Origin: Candidatus Hydrogenedentota bacterium
GTDB taxonomy: Bacteria > Hydrogenedentota > Hydrogenedentia > Hydrogenedentales > SLHB01
Length of the DNA stretch: 64,000 nt
Direction of reading: 5' to 3'
NCBI GenBank assembly: GCA_020848835.1
Contig: JADLHJ010000060.1
Location: 1-64,000 of the forward strand
Part shown: positions 27,034 through 35,773 of the stretch, one piece after another
Layout of the letters: each line of letters starts with the position of its first letter
How positions within the stretch are numbered: position 1 is the first letter of the stretch
Position numbers and translations under genes: made by a program
Notes under the pieces: generated by a model
Databases searched by the model: none
Told to the model about the DNA's origin: nothing
What the model saw: only the letters and a program-made list of their open reading frames with translations

Positions 27034-27270
27034 ATGGTCGCTGGAAATCCGGGTGAGCGCACCATCCGCCTGCTGTCGTACGGGATTCTGGTGGTCATGT
27101 TGCTTCTGGCGATAGGTGGGAGTGTTTTCGTACGCTCGCTTATCCCGCTGATACTGCTGGTATGCCTCTTGGCGGCCGGCGTCTTCTCGGCGGGGCTTGT
27201 GATGTTTCCGCTGATCGCCGTGGTCAGGGGTGCTGGCAAGAAGACTCCGCGAAACCTTCCTCACGGCTAG
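27034..27270 (+). CDS. Small two-helix membrane protein
   Basis: 78 residues. Two hydrophobic segments, about 13-33 (LLSYGILVVMLLLAIGGSVFV) and 36-63, are flanked by short charged ends. AAAGGA lies 6-9 bases before the ATG. It is alone on the + strand, divergent from the propeller gene and convergent with the lipoprotein at 27303. No family recognised. Confidence 0.6.
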   Translation: MVAGNPGERTIRLLSYGILVVMLLLAIGGSVFVRSLIPLILLVCLLAAGVFSAGLVMFPLIAVVRGAGKKTPRNLPHG

Positions 27271-27302
27271 AGACGCAGCCTTCGACCACCGGGGTAACGC
27301 GT

Positions 27303-27818
27303 CTACACGCCTTCCTGTTGAAGAAAGATGCCTTTGTCCACTTGGGAAAAGAATGTCTGGTAGAATTTTGCGTCCGTGATCGGGCTTGCCTGCATCGTAG
27401 CACCGTTCGCGTCTAGCACGCGTTGCTGAAAGTTCACGCGCACACGGCTCTGCTTTTTTCCGAATTCGCTGATATTCGCCGTGCAATCAAGCACAATGCT
27501 TTTGGATAGTGCAGACTCTTTCTTCTTCGCCTCCTTAATTTCTTTCTTCGTGTGCTCGACGTTTGTCCATTTGCTCGCCGTGAGTAACCCAATGTTCGGG
27601 TCCGCGGTATTCACGATAAATCCCATGTCCTGCAGCGTGTTCAAGACGGCCTTAATCACAAGCTTCGTATCGTTCGTGTCGTACTCGCGCGTCTGGAAAC
27701 TGCGCATTTCCATCTGCGAAGGCTGAGGCGGGGGAGGCGCATCCGAAAAACAACCGGCAAGTACCGGAGCGAAAGACAGAATCGGCACACACCAAAGTGC
27801 AACGCCACGGGATTTCAT
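27303..27818 (-). CDS. Lipoprotein of unknown function
   Basis: 171 residues. Lipobox PVLAGC (Cys23) is followed by a Pro-rich linker and a conserved-looking ~140-residue domain (MEMRSFQTREYDTNDTKLVIKAVLNTLQDMGFIV, then a lysine-rich stretch EHTKKEIKEAKKK). It has the look of periplasmic lipoproteins with one alpha+beta domain, but I do not recognise the family. It lies two bases downstream of the gene at 27821, with which it is surely co-transcribed. Confidence 0.75.
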   Translation of the reverse strand: MKSRGVALWCVPILSFAPVLAGCFSDAPPPPQPSQMEMRSFQTREYDTNDTKLVIKAVLNTLQDMGFIVNTADPNIGLLTASKWTNVEHTKKEIKEAKKKESALSKSIVLDCTANISEFGKKQSRVRVNFQQRVLDANGATMQASPITDAKFYQTFFSQVDKGIFLQQEGV

Positions 27819-27820
27819 TT

Positions 27821-28267
27821 TTAGAACGTGCTCGTGTGGTAGGAAAAGGATTCGACCTTGTCGCTCGGGTCGAACTTGATGATCACGGTCAGGGTCTTTT
27901 GTGTGGTTGCAGACGAACCTTTCGATCCTGAACGGCTGGCGCCGACATTGCCGAGGAGCAGCACGTCACCCGGCACGCCCGCACCGCTTACGCTGCCGGC
28001 TACGTTTGAGTTGCTGTTTTTGTACGAAGCCTCGGTCGCGATCTTGTCGTATACCCACGTTTCACCGACGCTGTCCGCGCCTTTTCTTACCATATTGGGC
28101 GACCCGAGCGCGGCGAGCACTTCTGGGGAGGGCATTCCTACGCGGATTTCTTTTTGTACAACGCCGACGGTCATGTTGCGTTCCTGTTCTGAATGCAGAG
28201 AGCCGCGCGCGCACGATGGTATCAAAGTGAGAACGAATACTAATAGGGCGAGAAAACATGAACGCAT
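27821..28267 (-). CDS. BamE/SmpA-like lipoprotein
   Basis: 148 residues. Lipobox-like TLIPSC (Cys19). The mature N-terminal part VVQKEIRVGMPSPEVLAALGSPNMV followed by GETWVYDK is the hallmark of SmpA/OmlA (BamE-type) domains, where a helix-helix-strand unit ends in a W-x-Y-D strand. The second part is rich in Ser and Gly (GSVSGAGVPG, SRSGSKGSS) before a final strand. It may assist outer-membrane protein assembly or bind a surface component; it is longer and more Ser/Gly-rich than canonical BamE. Confidence 0.7.
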   Translation of the reverse strand: MRSCFLALLVFVLTLIPSCARGSLHSEQERNMTVGVVQKEIRVGMPSPEVLAALGSPNMVRKGADSVGETWVYDKIATEASYKNSNSNVAGSVSGAGVPGDVLLLGNVGASRSGSKGSSATTQKTLTVIIKFDPSDKVESFSYHTSTF

Positions 28268-28288
28268 TGGCGAAAGATTTTCCTCAAG

Positions 28289-28402
28289 TTAGCGTACGCT
28301 GGCCGCGCGCACGAAGAAGATTACGATAAGCACGGGTACCAGCATCCACAGCCATTGCTGGTTGTCTTTTACCCATACAAAAATATCCGCGATACCAATC
28401 AT
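28289..28402 (-). CDS. 37-residue membrane microprotein
   Basis: ATG at 28402, stop TAA at 28291-28289. The product starts MIGIADIFVWVKDNQQ, has one membrane helix (LWMLVPVLIVIFFV) and ends in a basic tail (RAASVR). A purine-rich ribosome site GGGGCAAAGG lies just before the start. It begins 12 bases after the end of the zinc-finger membrane protein gene and 21 bases before the next lipoprotein gene, so it fills a gap in the operon perfectly. Single-helix microproteins often modulate larger membrane partners, here probably the adjacent B-box-like protein. No homologue recognised. Confidence 0.6.
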   Translation of the reverse strand: MIGIADIFVWVKDNQQWLWMLVPVLIVIFFVRAASVR

Positions 28403-28414
28403 GCCTTTGCCCCG

Positions 28415-29143
28415 CTAGCGCTGATACTTTTGAAGCGCTTTGTCGCGCCATTCCTGCAATTGTTCCTGACTCTCGCCGCCGGTGCGCTGCGGAACGTTTT
28501 TCAGCATCGGGCGTGCTTCCACCACGGGGGCGCTCGATATCGTGACGTAAGCGAGGATTACACAGACGACCGAACCGGCGATCCCAAAGAAACATTTCAC
28601 CCGATCACGGTAGAACTCTTCGTTGCGGAGGCCGACCCATGACCAGAAAATAGAGAAAAGAATAAACACGAACAACAGTAGACCCGTGGCGAAGGATTTC
28701 GCGCCAATGGGAGATGCGACGTGCCTCAGTGAGGGGAAGAACAATAAAAGCAAGCCAAGACCAATACCCGCGAGTGAAATATAGAGACTCATCTTCCACG
28801 GCTCGACAACCCGGCGCGCGCTGGCGACAAGTGCTTCGTTGCTGATTTCTTCGCCTTCTGCACCAGGCGCCGTTTCGAGGGTTTGAAAACTCGTATCGAC
28901 TGCGGCGCGGTGTTCGTGGGTGTGCCGGTGGACGACTTCTGCCTTAACCGCTTCTTTCTTGGCGCGGCGTTCCGCGTAGCACCCCACACATAGCGCTTTA
29001 CCACTCTTCGTTTCGTGGATGTGCGTCGGGCAGGACATTTTTCCGCACTGATCGCAGGGCATGCCGCAGGTTTCACAGAGCAATTCATGGCATTCAACGC
29101 AATAGCCGACGCTGCTACGCACTTCGCAAATATGACATTCCAC
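28415..29143 (-). CDS. Membrane protein with B-box-like zinc-binding N terminus
   Basis: 242 residues. The first 55 residues contain Cys3, Cys6, Cys15, Cys18, Cys23, Cys26, Cys30, Cys33, Cys38, His40, His42, Cys52 and Cys55, arranged like a B-box or zinc-ribbon array binding two or more zinc ions. A charged linker (~57-115) leads to three membrane helices (~118-138, 150-170, 183-204) and a basic C-terminal tail. Bacterial proteins of this shape often carry B-box zinc fingers at the N-terminus; the function is unknown. The zinc domain should face the cytoplasm. It is the probable partner of the microprotein just downstream. Confidence 0.75.
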   Translation of the reverse strand: MECHICEVRSSVGYCVECHELLCETCGMPCDQCGKMSCPTHIHETKSGKALCVGCYAERRAKKEAVKAEVVHRHTHEHRAAVDTSFQTLETAPGAEGEEISNEALVASARRVVEPWKMSLYISLAGIGLGLLLLFFPSLRHVASPIGAKSFATGLLLFVFILFSIFWSWVGLRNEEFYRDRVKCFFGIAGSVVCVILAYVTISSAPVVEARPMLKNVPQRTGGESQEQLQEWRDKALQKYQR

Positions 29144-29212
29144 GGGAAGTCCCCCTTACACACCTCGCACGATTGAATCTAGCACGCGCACACGCACGCA
29201 GACAATTCGGAA

Positions 29213-30040
29213 CTAAAGCCCCAAGTCGTCCATGGCTTTCTGTTGTTGCGCATCGTGCGCCTGGCCAATACCGCGTGCGCCTTGCCGCATTGAGGTGCCC
29301 GCCGCGGATGAACCAGCGGTACTCATATTATCGAGCTGGTTGCTGATCCCTATGCCGGTCATCGTCTCCCCTAGAACGGGACTGCCGCCACCGACGCCAG
29401 CCTGGCGCTGGGGCTGCTGGAATCCGCCCGATTGCTGTGGTGGTGTTTGCGCGAATGCATCACCCGCTGCGCCGGCGACGGGTATGTCCGCCGCAGTACC
29501 GGTTGGGTCGTAGACCTTGCCAGTCGTTGGATCGTAAATGAAGCGAGCATTTTTCGCTGTGAGCGGAAGTGTCGAAAGATAGGTTGGCACCAGCACATCG
29601 AGTGAAGTTGGGTAGTATCCCGTTGCGGCGGCGTAATTGTTTATACCTGCGGTAATCTGGGCCATCTTCTGCTCGTTGGTGAGGGATGGTGCATACGTCG
29701 CGGTGCTAGCGGCAGGCGCGTCGGTAAGTTTTCCCATGTTCGGGTCATAACCGTAGGGCGAGCCGTCCGGCTTTACAGGAACGCCGGGTAAGTAATCCGG
29801 TACTAATTCCTCCAAGGACGCCGGATAACGCCCTTTTTCTGCAAGGAAAGTCTGTATCGCCTGGTTCACTTCGATATCGGATTTGGTCTGCTTGGCGAAG
29901 TCGAGGGCTTTGGTTGCGCTCTGCAATTGCTTTGCCTGTAGCTCGCCCTGGATTGCAGTGGACACCAGCACATCGGCGAGGCAGCCGGACATTACCAAAG
30001 ACAGCGCCGGGATAATGAGAAGAATAAAGGGGGTACGCAT
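29213..30040 (-). CDS. Lipoprotein with two GspG-like pseudopilin modules
   Basis: 275 residues. Lipobox LVMSGC (Cys20), not a prepilin peptide. Two similar modules follow: IQTFLAEKGRYPASLEELV then YLPGVPVKPDGSPYGYDPNMGK (~63-107), and INNYAAATGYYPTSLDVLV then YLSTLPLTAKNARFIYDPTTGK (~133-175). Both copy the C-terminal globular part of type II secretion major pseudopilins (GspG), with the Y-P-x-S-L-x-x-L-V and Y-D-P signatures. The tail (~190-275) is rich in Gly, Gln and Ser. It is probably a periplasmic lipoprotein that uses the pilin-like fold for structure rather than polymerising. Confidence 0.75.
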   Translation of the reverse strand: MRTPFILLIIPALSLVMSGCLADVLVSTAIQGELQAKQLQSATKALDFAKQTKSDIEVNQAIQTFLAEKGRYPASLEELVPDYLPGVPVKPDGSPYGYDPNMGKLTDAPAASTATYAPSLTNEQKMAQITAGINNYAAATGYYPTSLDVLVPTYLSTLPLTAKNARFIYDPTTGKVYDPTGTAADIPVAGAAGDAFAQTPPQQSGGFQQPQRQAGVGGGSPVLGETMTGIGISNQLDNMSTAGSSAAGTSMRQGARGIGQAHDAQQQKAMDDLGL

Positions 30041-30065
30041 GGCTATGCCTCCAGCTTCTTTAGAA

Positions 30066-30095
30066 AGTATAGCACACGCGCATCGATAGCGATGG
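30066..30095 (-). promoter_or_regulatory. Weak promoter candidate for the lipoprotein/zinc-finger operon
   Basis: Read on the minus strand, a TATACT box (30071-30066) lies 26 bases upstream of the start at 30040; the -35 region is poor (CCATCG at 30095-30090 with an 18-base spacer). GGAGG precedes the start codon. Confidence 0.3.
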
Positions 30096-30180
30096 AGAAT
30101 GTTGATTCAAGCGCGCCGCGCTGGGAGCAACGACAACCGATCAGTTCGAAAGCTGGCCCCATCGCTGCGGCTTATTTCTG

Positions 30181-31632
30181 TTACGCAATAAGGTCGCGCA
30201 TGACGATTCCGGATACGTCCGTAAGCCGGAATCGGCGCCCTTGGTACGGATAGGTCAGCCGTTCGTGGTCCAAGCCCAGTTGATTCAGGATGGTCGCCTG
30301 GAGGTCGTGGACGCTCACCGGGTCTTTGACGATGTTGTAGGAAAAGTCGTCGGTCTCGCCGTAAGTCATGCCGGGTCGAATTCCTCCACCGGCCATAAAT
30401 ATGGCGAAGTTTTTCGGATGGTGATCGCGGCCATAGTCAGTCGCGGTAAGTGACCCCTGGCTGTAAATGGTGCGGCCGAATTCACCACCCCAAATGACGA
30501 GAGTGTCTTCGAGGAGCCCGCGCTGTTGCAGGTCTTTGATGAGCGCTGCCGACGGCTGGTCTGTATCTTTGCATTGACCCGGCAATTCCTTTGGGAGCGA
30601 TGAATGCTGGTCCCAGCCCATGTGATAAAGCTGTATGAAACGGACGCCTCGCTCGGCCAGTCGGCGGGCCAACAGGCAGTTTGCCGCGTAGGTGCCACGG
30701 GTGCGCGAGTCGGGTCCGTACATCTCGAAGGTGCTTTCCGGTTCGTCAGAGAGATCGGTTAGCTCGGGCACAGATGTCTGCATGCGGTAAGCGAGTTCGT
30801 ATTGTTCTATGCGCGTAACGATTTCCGGATCCTGGTATTCGGCGTACGAGTCGGCATTCAGGGCCGCGACATCATCGAGCATTTTACGCCGGAGCGATTT
30901 GTCCACGCCGGAGGGATCGGAGAGGTACAACACCGGATCGCCGGTACCGCGAAACTTCACACCTTGGTAAACGGAGGGGAGGAATCCGCTGCCCCAGAGG
31001 CGATCATAAAGCGGCTGGCAACTCGGACGACCGCTGCCGCGCGAGCTGAGTGCGACGAAAGTGGGCAGATCGCGGTTCATTGAGCCGAGACCATAGCTGA
31101 CCCATGCACCCATGCTGGGGCGTCCAGCGATTTGGAAGCCGGTCTGGAAAAATGTCATCGCCGGATCGTGGTTGATCGCTTCGGTATGTATGGTTTTCAC
31201 GATGCAAATTTCATCGGCAATACTGGCGACGTGAGGGAGCAATTCTGAAATCCACTGCCCGCTCTTTCCGTGTTGTGCGAACTTGAAAATGGAGGGAGCC
31301 ACAGGGAATCGCGCCTGGCCCGAGGTCATTCCGGTAAGGCGTTGACCCATGCGGATCGAATCTGGCAAGTCTTTATCGAACTGCTCTTTCATTTGCGGTT
31401 TGTAGTCGAAGAGGTCCAGCTGCGATGGTGCGCCGGACTGGTGTAGATAGATCACGCGCTTTGCCGTGGGCGCAAAGTGCGGCATCTTGGGCGCCATGGG
31501 ATCGTCCGCAGTCATGGCTAATAACTCGGGATTCACCAACGTCGCGAGCGCGGCAGTGCCGATGCCCGTGGCGCAGCGCCCAAAGAATTGCCTGCGGTTG
31601 ATGTGCAGTTTGCTCTCAAGGACCGGTTCCAT
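30181..31632 (-). CDS. DUF1501 family protein (planctomycete type)
   Basis: 483 residues. A Tat-like N terminus (INRRQFFGRCATGIGTAAL) precedes a sulfatase/alkaline-phosphatase-fold protein typical of DUF1501: KRVIYLHQSGAPSQLDLFDYKP at the start, GMTSGQARFPVAPS, WGGEFGRTIY and DHHPKNFAIFMAGGGI near the end. These proteins are exported and almost always stand next to a DUF1549/DUF1553 cytochrome protein, as here (four bases between them). They are very common in Planctomycetota and relatives; the biochemical role is not established. Confidence 0.93.
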   Translation of the reverse strand: MEPVLESKLHINRRQFFGRCATGIGTAALATLVNPELLAMTADDPMAPKMPHFAPTAKRVIYLHQSGAPSQLDLFDYKPQMKEQFDKDLPDSIRMGQRLTGMTSGQARFPVAPSIFKFAQHGKSGQWISELLPHVASIADEICIVKTIHTEAINHDPAMTFFQTGFQIAGRPSMGAWVSYGLGSMNRDLPTFVALSSRGSGRPSCQPLYDRLWGSGFLPSVYQGVKFRGTGDPVLYLSDPSGVDKSLRRKMLDDVAALNADSYAEYQDPEIVTRIEQYELAYRMQTSVPELTDLSDEPESTFEMYGPDSRTRGTYAANCLLARRLAERGVRFIQLYHMGWDQHSSLPKELPGQCKDTDQPSAALIKDLQQRGLLEDTLVIWGGEFGRTIYSQGSLTATDYGRDHHPKNFAIFMAGGGIRPGMTYGETDDFSYNIVKDPVSVHDLQATILNQLGLDHERLTYPYQGRRFRLTDVSGIVMRDLIA

Positions 31633-31636
31633 GTTG

Positions 31637-34600
31637 CTATTCCCGTGTTATCGCTTCGTCCATGTTCAACAACACGGACGCAAGCATGGTGTATGCAGCC
31701 AATTCTGGTGCGGCAAGGGATTCACTGGATCGTGAATCGCCTACGGCAAGCAGTTTTGTAGCATCTTCCTGTTTGCCAATGAAGTGCGATTGGTAGTCAT
31801 TCAGCGCGGCGAGGAGCACTTGCTCTTTGCGCGCGTTGGGTTCATGCGCGAGCACGAGACGAAAGCCGTAACGTACGCGGTCGATTGCGCGTTCGCCGCC
31901 TTCAAGAATCATGCGCTGTCCGAGGAAACGCGCGGCCTCGACAAAGGTTGGTTCGTTCAAAATCGCCAGGGCCTGCATCGGCGTGTTCGTGTTCTCCTGG
32001 CGCATTGAACACATTTCCCGGCCTGCCGCGTTGAAGATTTGCATGTGCGGCGGAAGGATGGTGCGCTTCCAATAGGTATATAGCCCGCGGCGGTAAAGCT
32101 TATCGCCTTTGTCTTGCACATAGAAATTGGTGTCGAACTCGTCCATATTCTGGAAGGTCAACGCTGACCACAAATCTTCAGGCTGATAAGGCTTCACGGA
32201 GGGCCCCCCGATAGTGGGACTAAGAAGGCCGCTTGCGGACAACGCCTGGTCGCGAACAATCTCCGCGGCGAGCCGCACGCGCGGCAGATGGCTCAACAAC
32301 AGGTTAGCCGGGTCTTTGTCCATTTGCTCCTTGGTCGTATGCGATCGTTGGCGGTAGGTCGCACTCATCACGATGAGTTTCTGCATCGCTTTCACATCCC
32401 AGCCAGTCTCGATGAAATGCGTCGCGAGCCAGTCGAGCAGTTCCGGGTGCGTGGGGGCACTTCCTTGCGTGCCGAAATCTTCGCTGGTCTTCACCAGTCC
32501 ACGACCAAAATACATCTGCCAGTAATGGTTCACGCGCACGCGCGCTGTAAGCGGATGCTGCGGAGAGACCAGCCACTCTGCAAAACCAAGGCGGTTTTTC
32601 GGGAGTGATTCGTTCATTTCGCCGAGCGAGGCCGGCGTACTGGGCGACAGCTTTTCGGTTGTGTCCGGCTTGTCGTAAGCGCCGCGCAACAGTTTGTAGG
32701 TATCGCGCGGCGTTGGCATCTCTTCCATCACCATGGTGGTGACGATGCTTTTGCGCAGCTCGGCAAGTTCGCTGCGCGTGTTGCCGACGTCTATTTTTTT
32801 AGCACGCCATTCAGCATCGCGCTCGCGGAACAAGGTCGTCAGACGCTGCTGATTTTCCGCGCTACGTTCGGCGGTGGGTGTCCCGAGCAGGGCCATCATG
32901 GAGAGAACGCCTTGGCCTTCGTCATCTACTGTGCGGAAGTAATAGCCTGTTTCGCCACCGTAGTTGGCGATCTTGATTAGCAAATCGTGCTTGCCTTCTT
33001 CGAGGAAGACCGATACTTTGTCCTGATTTGGCGCCACCGTGCGGCCGATGTTATTCGCGAAACGTTCCTGGCCGTCTACCCAGACTTTAATCGCGTCGTT
33101 GCTGCCAAGCGACAAGGTGACGGCTGTGGATACAGCGACGTTGATTGTGCGGTGCAGGTAGCTGACGGACTGGTCTCTTGTTTCAAACCGAATTACCTGG
33201 TCGTCAGCCCAGTCTGGTTTATCAGTCCATTTCAAAGAACCGTCGCCATACGTGCGCGCGGGGTCGTAGCCTTCTTCGGGCGGCAACACCATGTCGAGAT
33301 AAGAGTTCGACTTGCCCTGTTCGAGTTTGATGGGACCAAGGTAGTGCCAGGTCCCGAGTTCTGGCTTTGTCCATTTCGTAATGTCGCGCGAAGGCGATTG
33401 CGATAAACGGAACTTTCCGATGCTGTGGGCGGCGTGCTCGGATTCGTGACGCAATTTTACGGTTACGCGGTCACCGGGTTGAATGTTCGCAGATCCGTCG
33501 AGTACGAACATCGCGGTGCGGTTCTCTCGTTTCTCGGACGAGCCGGTCGCCCAACCCGTCGCGGGGTCTGCGTCGATTGCGTTCCGAATCGAATAGTTGC
33601 CGTTAGACTGTGCGTAGTCCGCCAAGGCATCGGAAATGTTCAGCGGTTCCGCGTTTTCGGGTGCGTTGCTTGGCGCACGTTCGACTTCGAATCCCGTAAG
33701 TACGATGTTTCCGTTTGCGGCGCGACCCGGTCCAGATTCGGGGAAGCTTGGGTCGGTTAGAACTTCCAGCTTCAACGCGCCAATCGCTCGCGGCGCGGTA
33801 AAGGTGACGGAGTAAACATCCCGATCTGGAGTAGTGCCGCCGACCAAGAATGAGTTGTCGCCCTGTTTCGTGACAGTCGCACCGTTCGCGGAGACAGCAT
33901 TGGCGATGTCAACGGGGCGCCAGTCCAACGCGGCAAATTTTTCTATCTGTTCCTTTTCCCACGCCACTTGTAGCGCATCGAGACGTTCGTCGGGACCGGA
34001 AAGTTGTTGTTCCAGCGATGCAAGTTTGGCGGTAAGTTCGTCACGCTTTACCGCTTGTTCAGGGGTGGGGACTTCCGCGATCGGAACATCATTGCCGACC
34101 TCGCGGCCCTTGCCTTCTTCGGGTACGTTATTGAAAAAGGCGTAAAGTTCGTAGAATTCCTTTTGCGTAACCGGATCGTATTTATGATCGTGGCACCGCG
34201 CACAGCCGATACTGAGCCCCATGAATGCCGTGCCGGTAGTACTTACACGATCGGCGACATATTCAACAGCATACTCTTCGGGGATGATTCCGCCTTCGCC
34301 GTTGATGCGATGATTTCGGTTGAAGCCTGTAGCGATGCGCTGCGAAAGCGTAGCGTTGGGAAGCAGGTCGCCTGCAAGCTGCTCAATCGTGAACTTGTCG
34401 TAGGGCAAGTTCTCATTGAATGCATTAATCACCCAATCTCGCCACGGCCACATGATGCGCACGGTATCGCGCTGGTAGCCATTCGTGTCGGCATAGCGTG
34501 CGGCGTCGAGCCAAATGAAGGACATGCGTTCGCCATAGTGCGGTGAGGCCAGCAATCGGTCCACCACTTTTTCGTAAGCGGCATCGCTTGTGTCGGCTAG

Positions 34601-35203
34601 AAACGCGTCAATCTCCGCAGGTGCAGGGGGAAGGCCGGTAAGGTCGAGCGACACCCGCCGAATCAAAGTCTTCTTGTCCGCTTCGGCTGACGGCTTGAGA
34701 CCTGCGCGATCGAGTCGCTGTAGAACAAAATGGTCGATTTCATTTTTGGGCCAAGCCAAATCAGATGCTTGCGGTACGGCCGGCTTAATGGGTGGAATGA
34801 ACGCCCAGTGTCCTTGCCAGACTGCGCCTTCTTCGATCCATTTGCGAAGAGTCGCGATTTCGTGGTCTGACATTTGCAGCTTGGAATCAGTGGGGGGCAT
34901 CTTCTCGGAAACGTCAGGGTGAACGATTCGCTTGAAGAGTTCGCTTTCGTCGGGTTTGCCGGGAACAAGGAGGCTTGCTCCGTCGAGCGTCTTGCCAAAA
35001 AGGCCGTCCTTGGTATCGAATCGAATCTCACGTTTGCGTGTGGCAGCGTCCGGACCATGACATGGAAAGCAATTCAATGAGAGGACAGGCAAAATATCCC
35101 TGTTGAACTGCGTCGTTCCGTCCGCAAAAGCGGACCCGGAGAAAACGGCGGCCGCACATACGGCGCTAACCTTCGCCCAAAACTTGCCCTTACCGGTTCG
35201 CAC
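31637..35203 (-). CDS. Planctomycete cytochrome c / DUF1549 / DUF1553 (PSD1) protein
   Basis: 1188 residues with a signal peptide. The PSCyt1 haem site is LNCFPCHGPD (Cys45, Cys48, His49). DUF1549 (PSCyt2; ~150-360) contains WPKNEIDHFVLQRL and ERMSFIWLDAARYADTNGYQ. A middle insert (~440-800) looks like an F5/8-type carbohydrate-binding domain (AIDADPATGWATG) followed by another beta domain with KVWVDGQERF. DUF1553 (PSD1; ~880-1188) has NRLGFAEWLVSPQHPLTARV, RVNHYWQMYFGRGLV and SMRQENTNTPMQAL. It is a large exported haem protein probably working with DUF1501 in oxidative breakdown or electron transfer linked to polysaccharides. The inserted binding domains enlarge it beyond the usual ~800-1000 residues. 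Confidence 0.93.
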   Translation of the reverse strand: MRTGKGKFWAKVSAVCAAAVFSGSAFADGTTQFNRDILPVLSLNCFPCHGPDAATRKREIRFDTKDGLFGKTLDGASLLVPGKPDESELFKRIVHPDVSEKMPPTDSKLQMSDHEIATLRKWIEEGAVWQGHWAFIPPIKPAVPQASDLAWPKNEIDHFVLQRLDRAGLKPSAEADKKTLIRRVSLDLTGLPPAPAEIDAFLADTSDAAYEKVVDRLLASPHYGERMSFIWLDAARYADTNGYQRDTVRIMWPWRDWVINAFNENLPYDKFTIEQLAGDLLPNATLSQRIATGFNRNHRINGEGGIIPEEYAVEYVADRVSTTGTAFMGLSIGCARCHDHKYDPVTQKEFYELYAFFNNVPEEGKGREVGNDVPIAEVPTPEQAVKRDELTAKLASLEQQLSGPDERLDALQVAWEKEQIEKFAALDWRPVDIANAVSANGATVTKQGDNSFLVGGTTPDRDVYSVTFTAPRAIGALKLEVLTDPSFPESGPGRAANGNIVLTGFEVERAPSNAPENAEPLNISDALADYAQSNGNYSIRNAIDADPATGWATGSSEKRENRTAMFVLDGSANIQPGDRVTVKLRHESEHAAHSIGKFRLSQSPSRDITKWTKPELGTWHYLGPIKLEQGKSNSYLDMVLPPEEGYDPARTYGDGSLKWTDKPDWADDQVIRFETRDQSVSYLHRTINVAVSTAVTLSLGSNDAIKVWVDGQERFANNIGRTVAPNQDKVSVFLEEGKHDLLIKIANYGGETGYYFRTVDDEGQGVLSMMALLGTPTAERSAENQQRLTTLFRERDAEWRAKKIDVGNTRSELAELRKSIVTTMVMEEMPTPRDTYKLLRGAYDKPDTTEKLSPSTPASLGEMNESLPKNRLGFAEWLVSPQHPLTARVRVNHYWQMYFGRGLVKTSEDFGTQGSAPTHPELLDWLATHFIETGWDVKAMQKLIVMSATYRQRSHTTKEQMDKDPANLLLSHLPRVRLAAEIVRDQALSASGLLSPTIGGPSVKPYQPEDLWSALTFQNMDEFDTNFYVQDKGDKLYRRGLYTYWKRTILPPHMQIFNAAGREMCSMRQENTNTPMQALAILNEPTFVEAARFLGQRMILEGGERAIDRVRYGFRLVLAHEPNARKEQVLLAALNDYQSHFIGKQEDATKLLAVGDSRSSESLAAPELAAYTMLASVLLNMDEAITRE

Positions 35204-35323
35204 GTGGCAAAACTCCTGCTCCCCCCGGGACCGTAGCCTAAGACCAACGAATTAGACTACAACGAAGTGCCCTCGGGATCAAAACAATGGTTTAATGCGG
35301 TATGATGGATGAAAAGGCGGACA

Positions 35324-35773
35324 ATGCAACAGACAGTCGAGGTTTATACGGATGGGGGGTGCCAGCCAAACCCCGGAACAGGCGGTTGGGCTGCTATTTT
35401 GATTTATGGCGGCAAGGAAAAAGAGCTGTCCGGCGCGGAGCCGAATACGACGAATAACCGGATGGAATTGACTGCGGCGGTTCGGGCGCTTGAAGCGCTT
35501 ACGCGACCTTGTCACGTGGTTCTCCATACCGATTCCGAGTACCTGAAAAACGGCGTTTCGACCTGGATTCACGGTTGGAAGAAGAATGGATGGAAACGAA
35601 AAGAAGGTGCACTCAAGAATGTTGACCTGTGGCAGCGCCTTGATGAGCTGACATCCAAGCACAAGATCGAATGGCGTTGGGTGCGCGGCCACGCAGGGCA
35701 TGACCTTAACGAACGCTGTGACGTGCTTGCAGGTCAGGCGATCGCCGCCTTAAAACAACCGGCAGTGGGATGA
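35324..35773 (+). CDS. rnhA: Ribonuclease HI
   Basis: 149 residues counted from ATG 35324. With this start the catalytic residues fall at Asp10 (YTDGG), Glu48 (RMEL) and Asp70 (HTDS), the same numbers as in E. coli RNase HI, with His123 and Asp133 close behind; this supports it over the in-frame ATG at 35309. AAAGGCGGA lies just upstream. The enzyme cuts the RNA of RNA/DNA hybrids. Its last codons overlap the start of the hybrid kinase (ATGA at 35770-35773). Confidence 0.95.
   Translation: MQQTVEVYTDGGCQPNPGTGGWAAILIYGGKEKELSGAEPNTTNNRMELTAAVRALEALTRPCHVVLHTDSEYLKNGVSTWIHGWKKNGWKRKEGALKNVDLWQRLDELTSKHKIEWRWVRGHAGHDLNERCDVLAGQAIAALKQPAVG

Noticed and set aside
28284-28595. Minus-strand frame of 103 codons at the microprotein site
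   Set aside because: It overlaps the C terminus of the zinc-finger membrane protein in another frame and has no membrane pattern; the 37-residue frame fits the gap and has the ribosome site.
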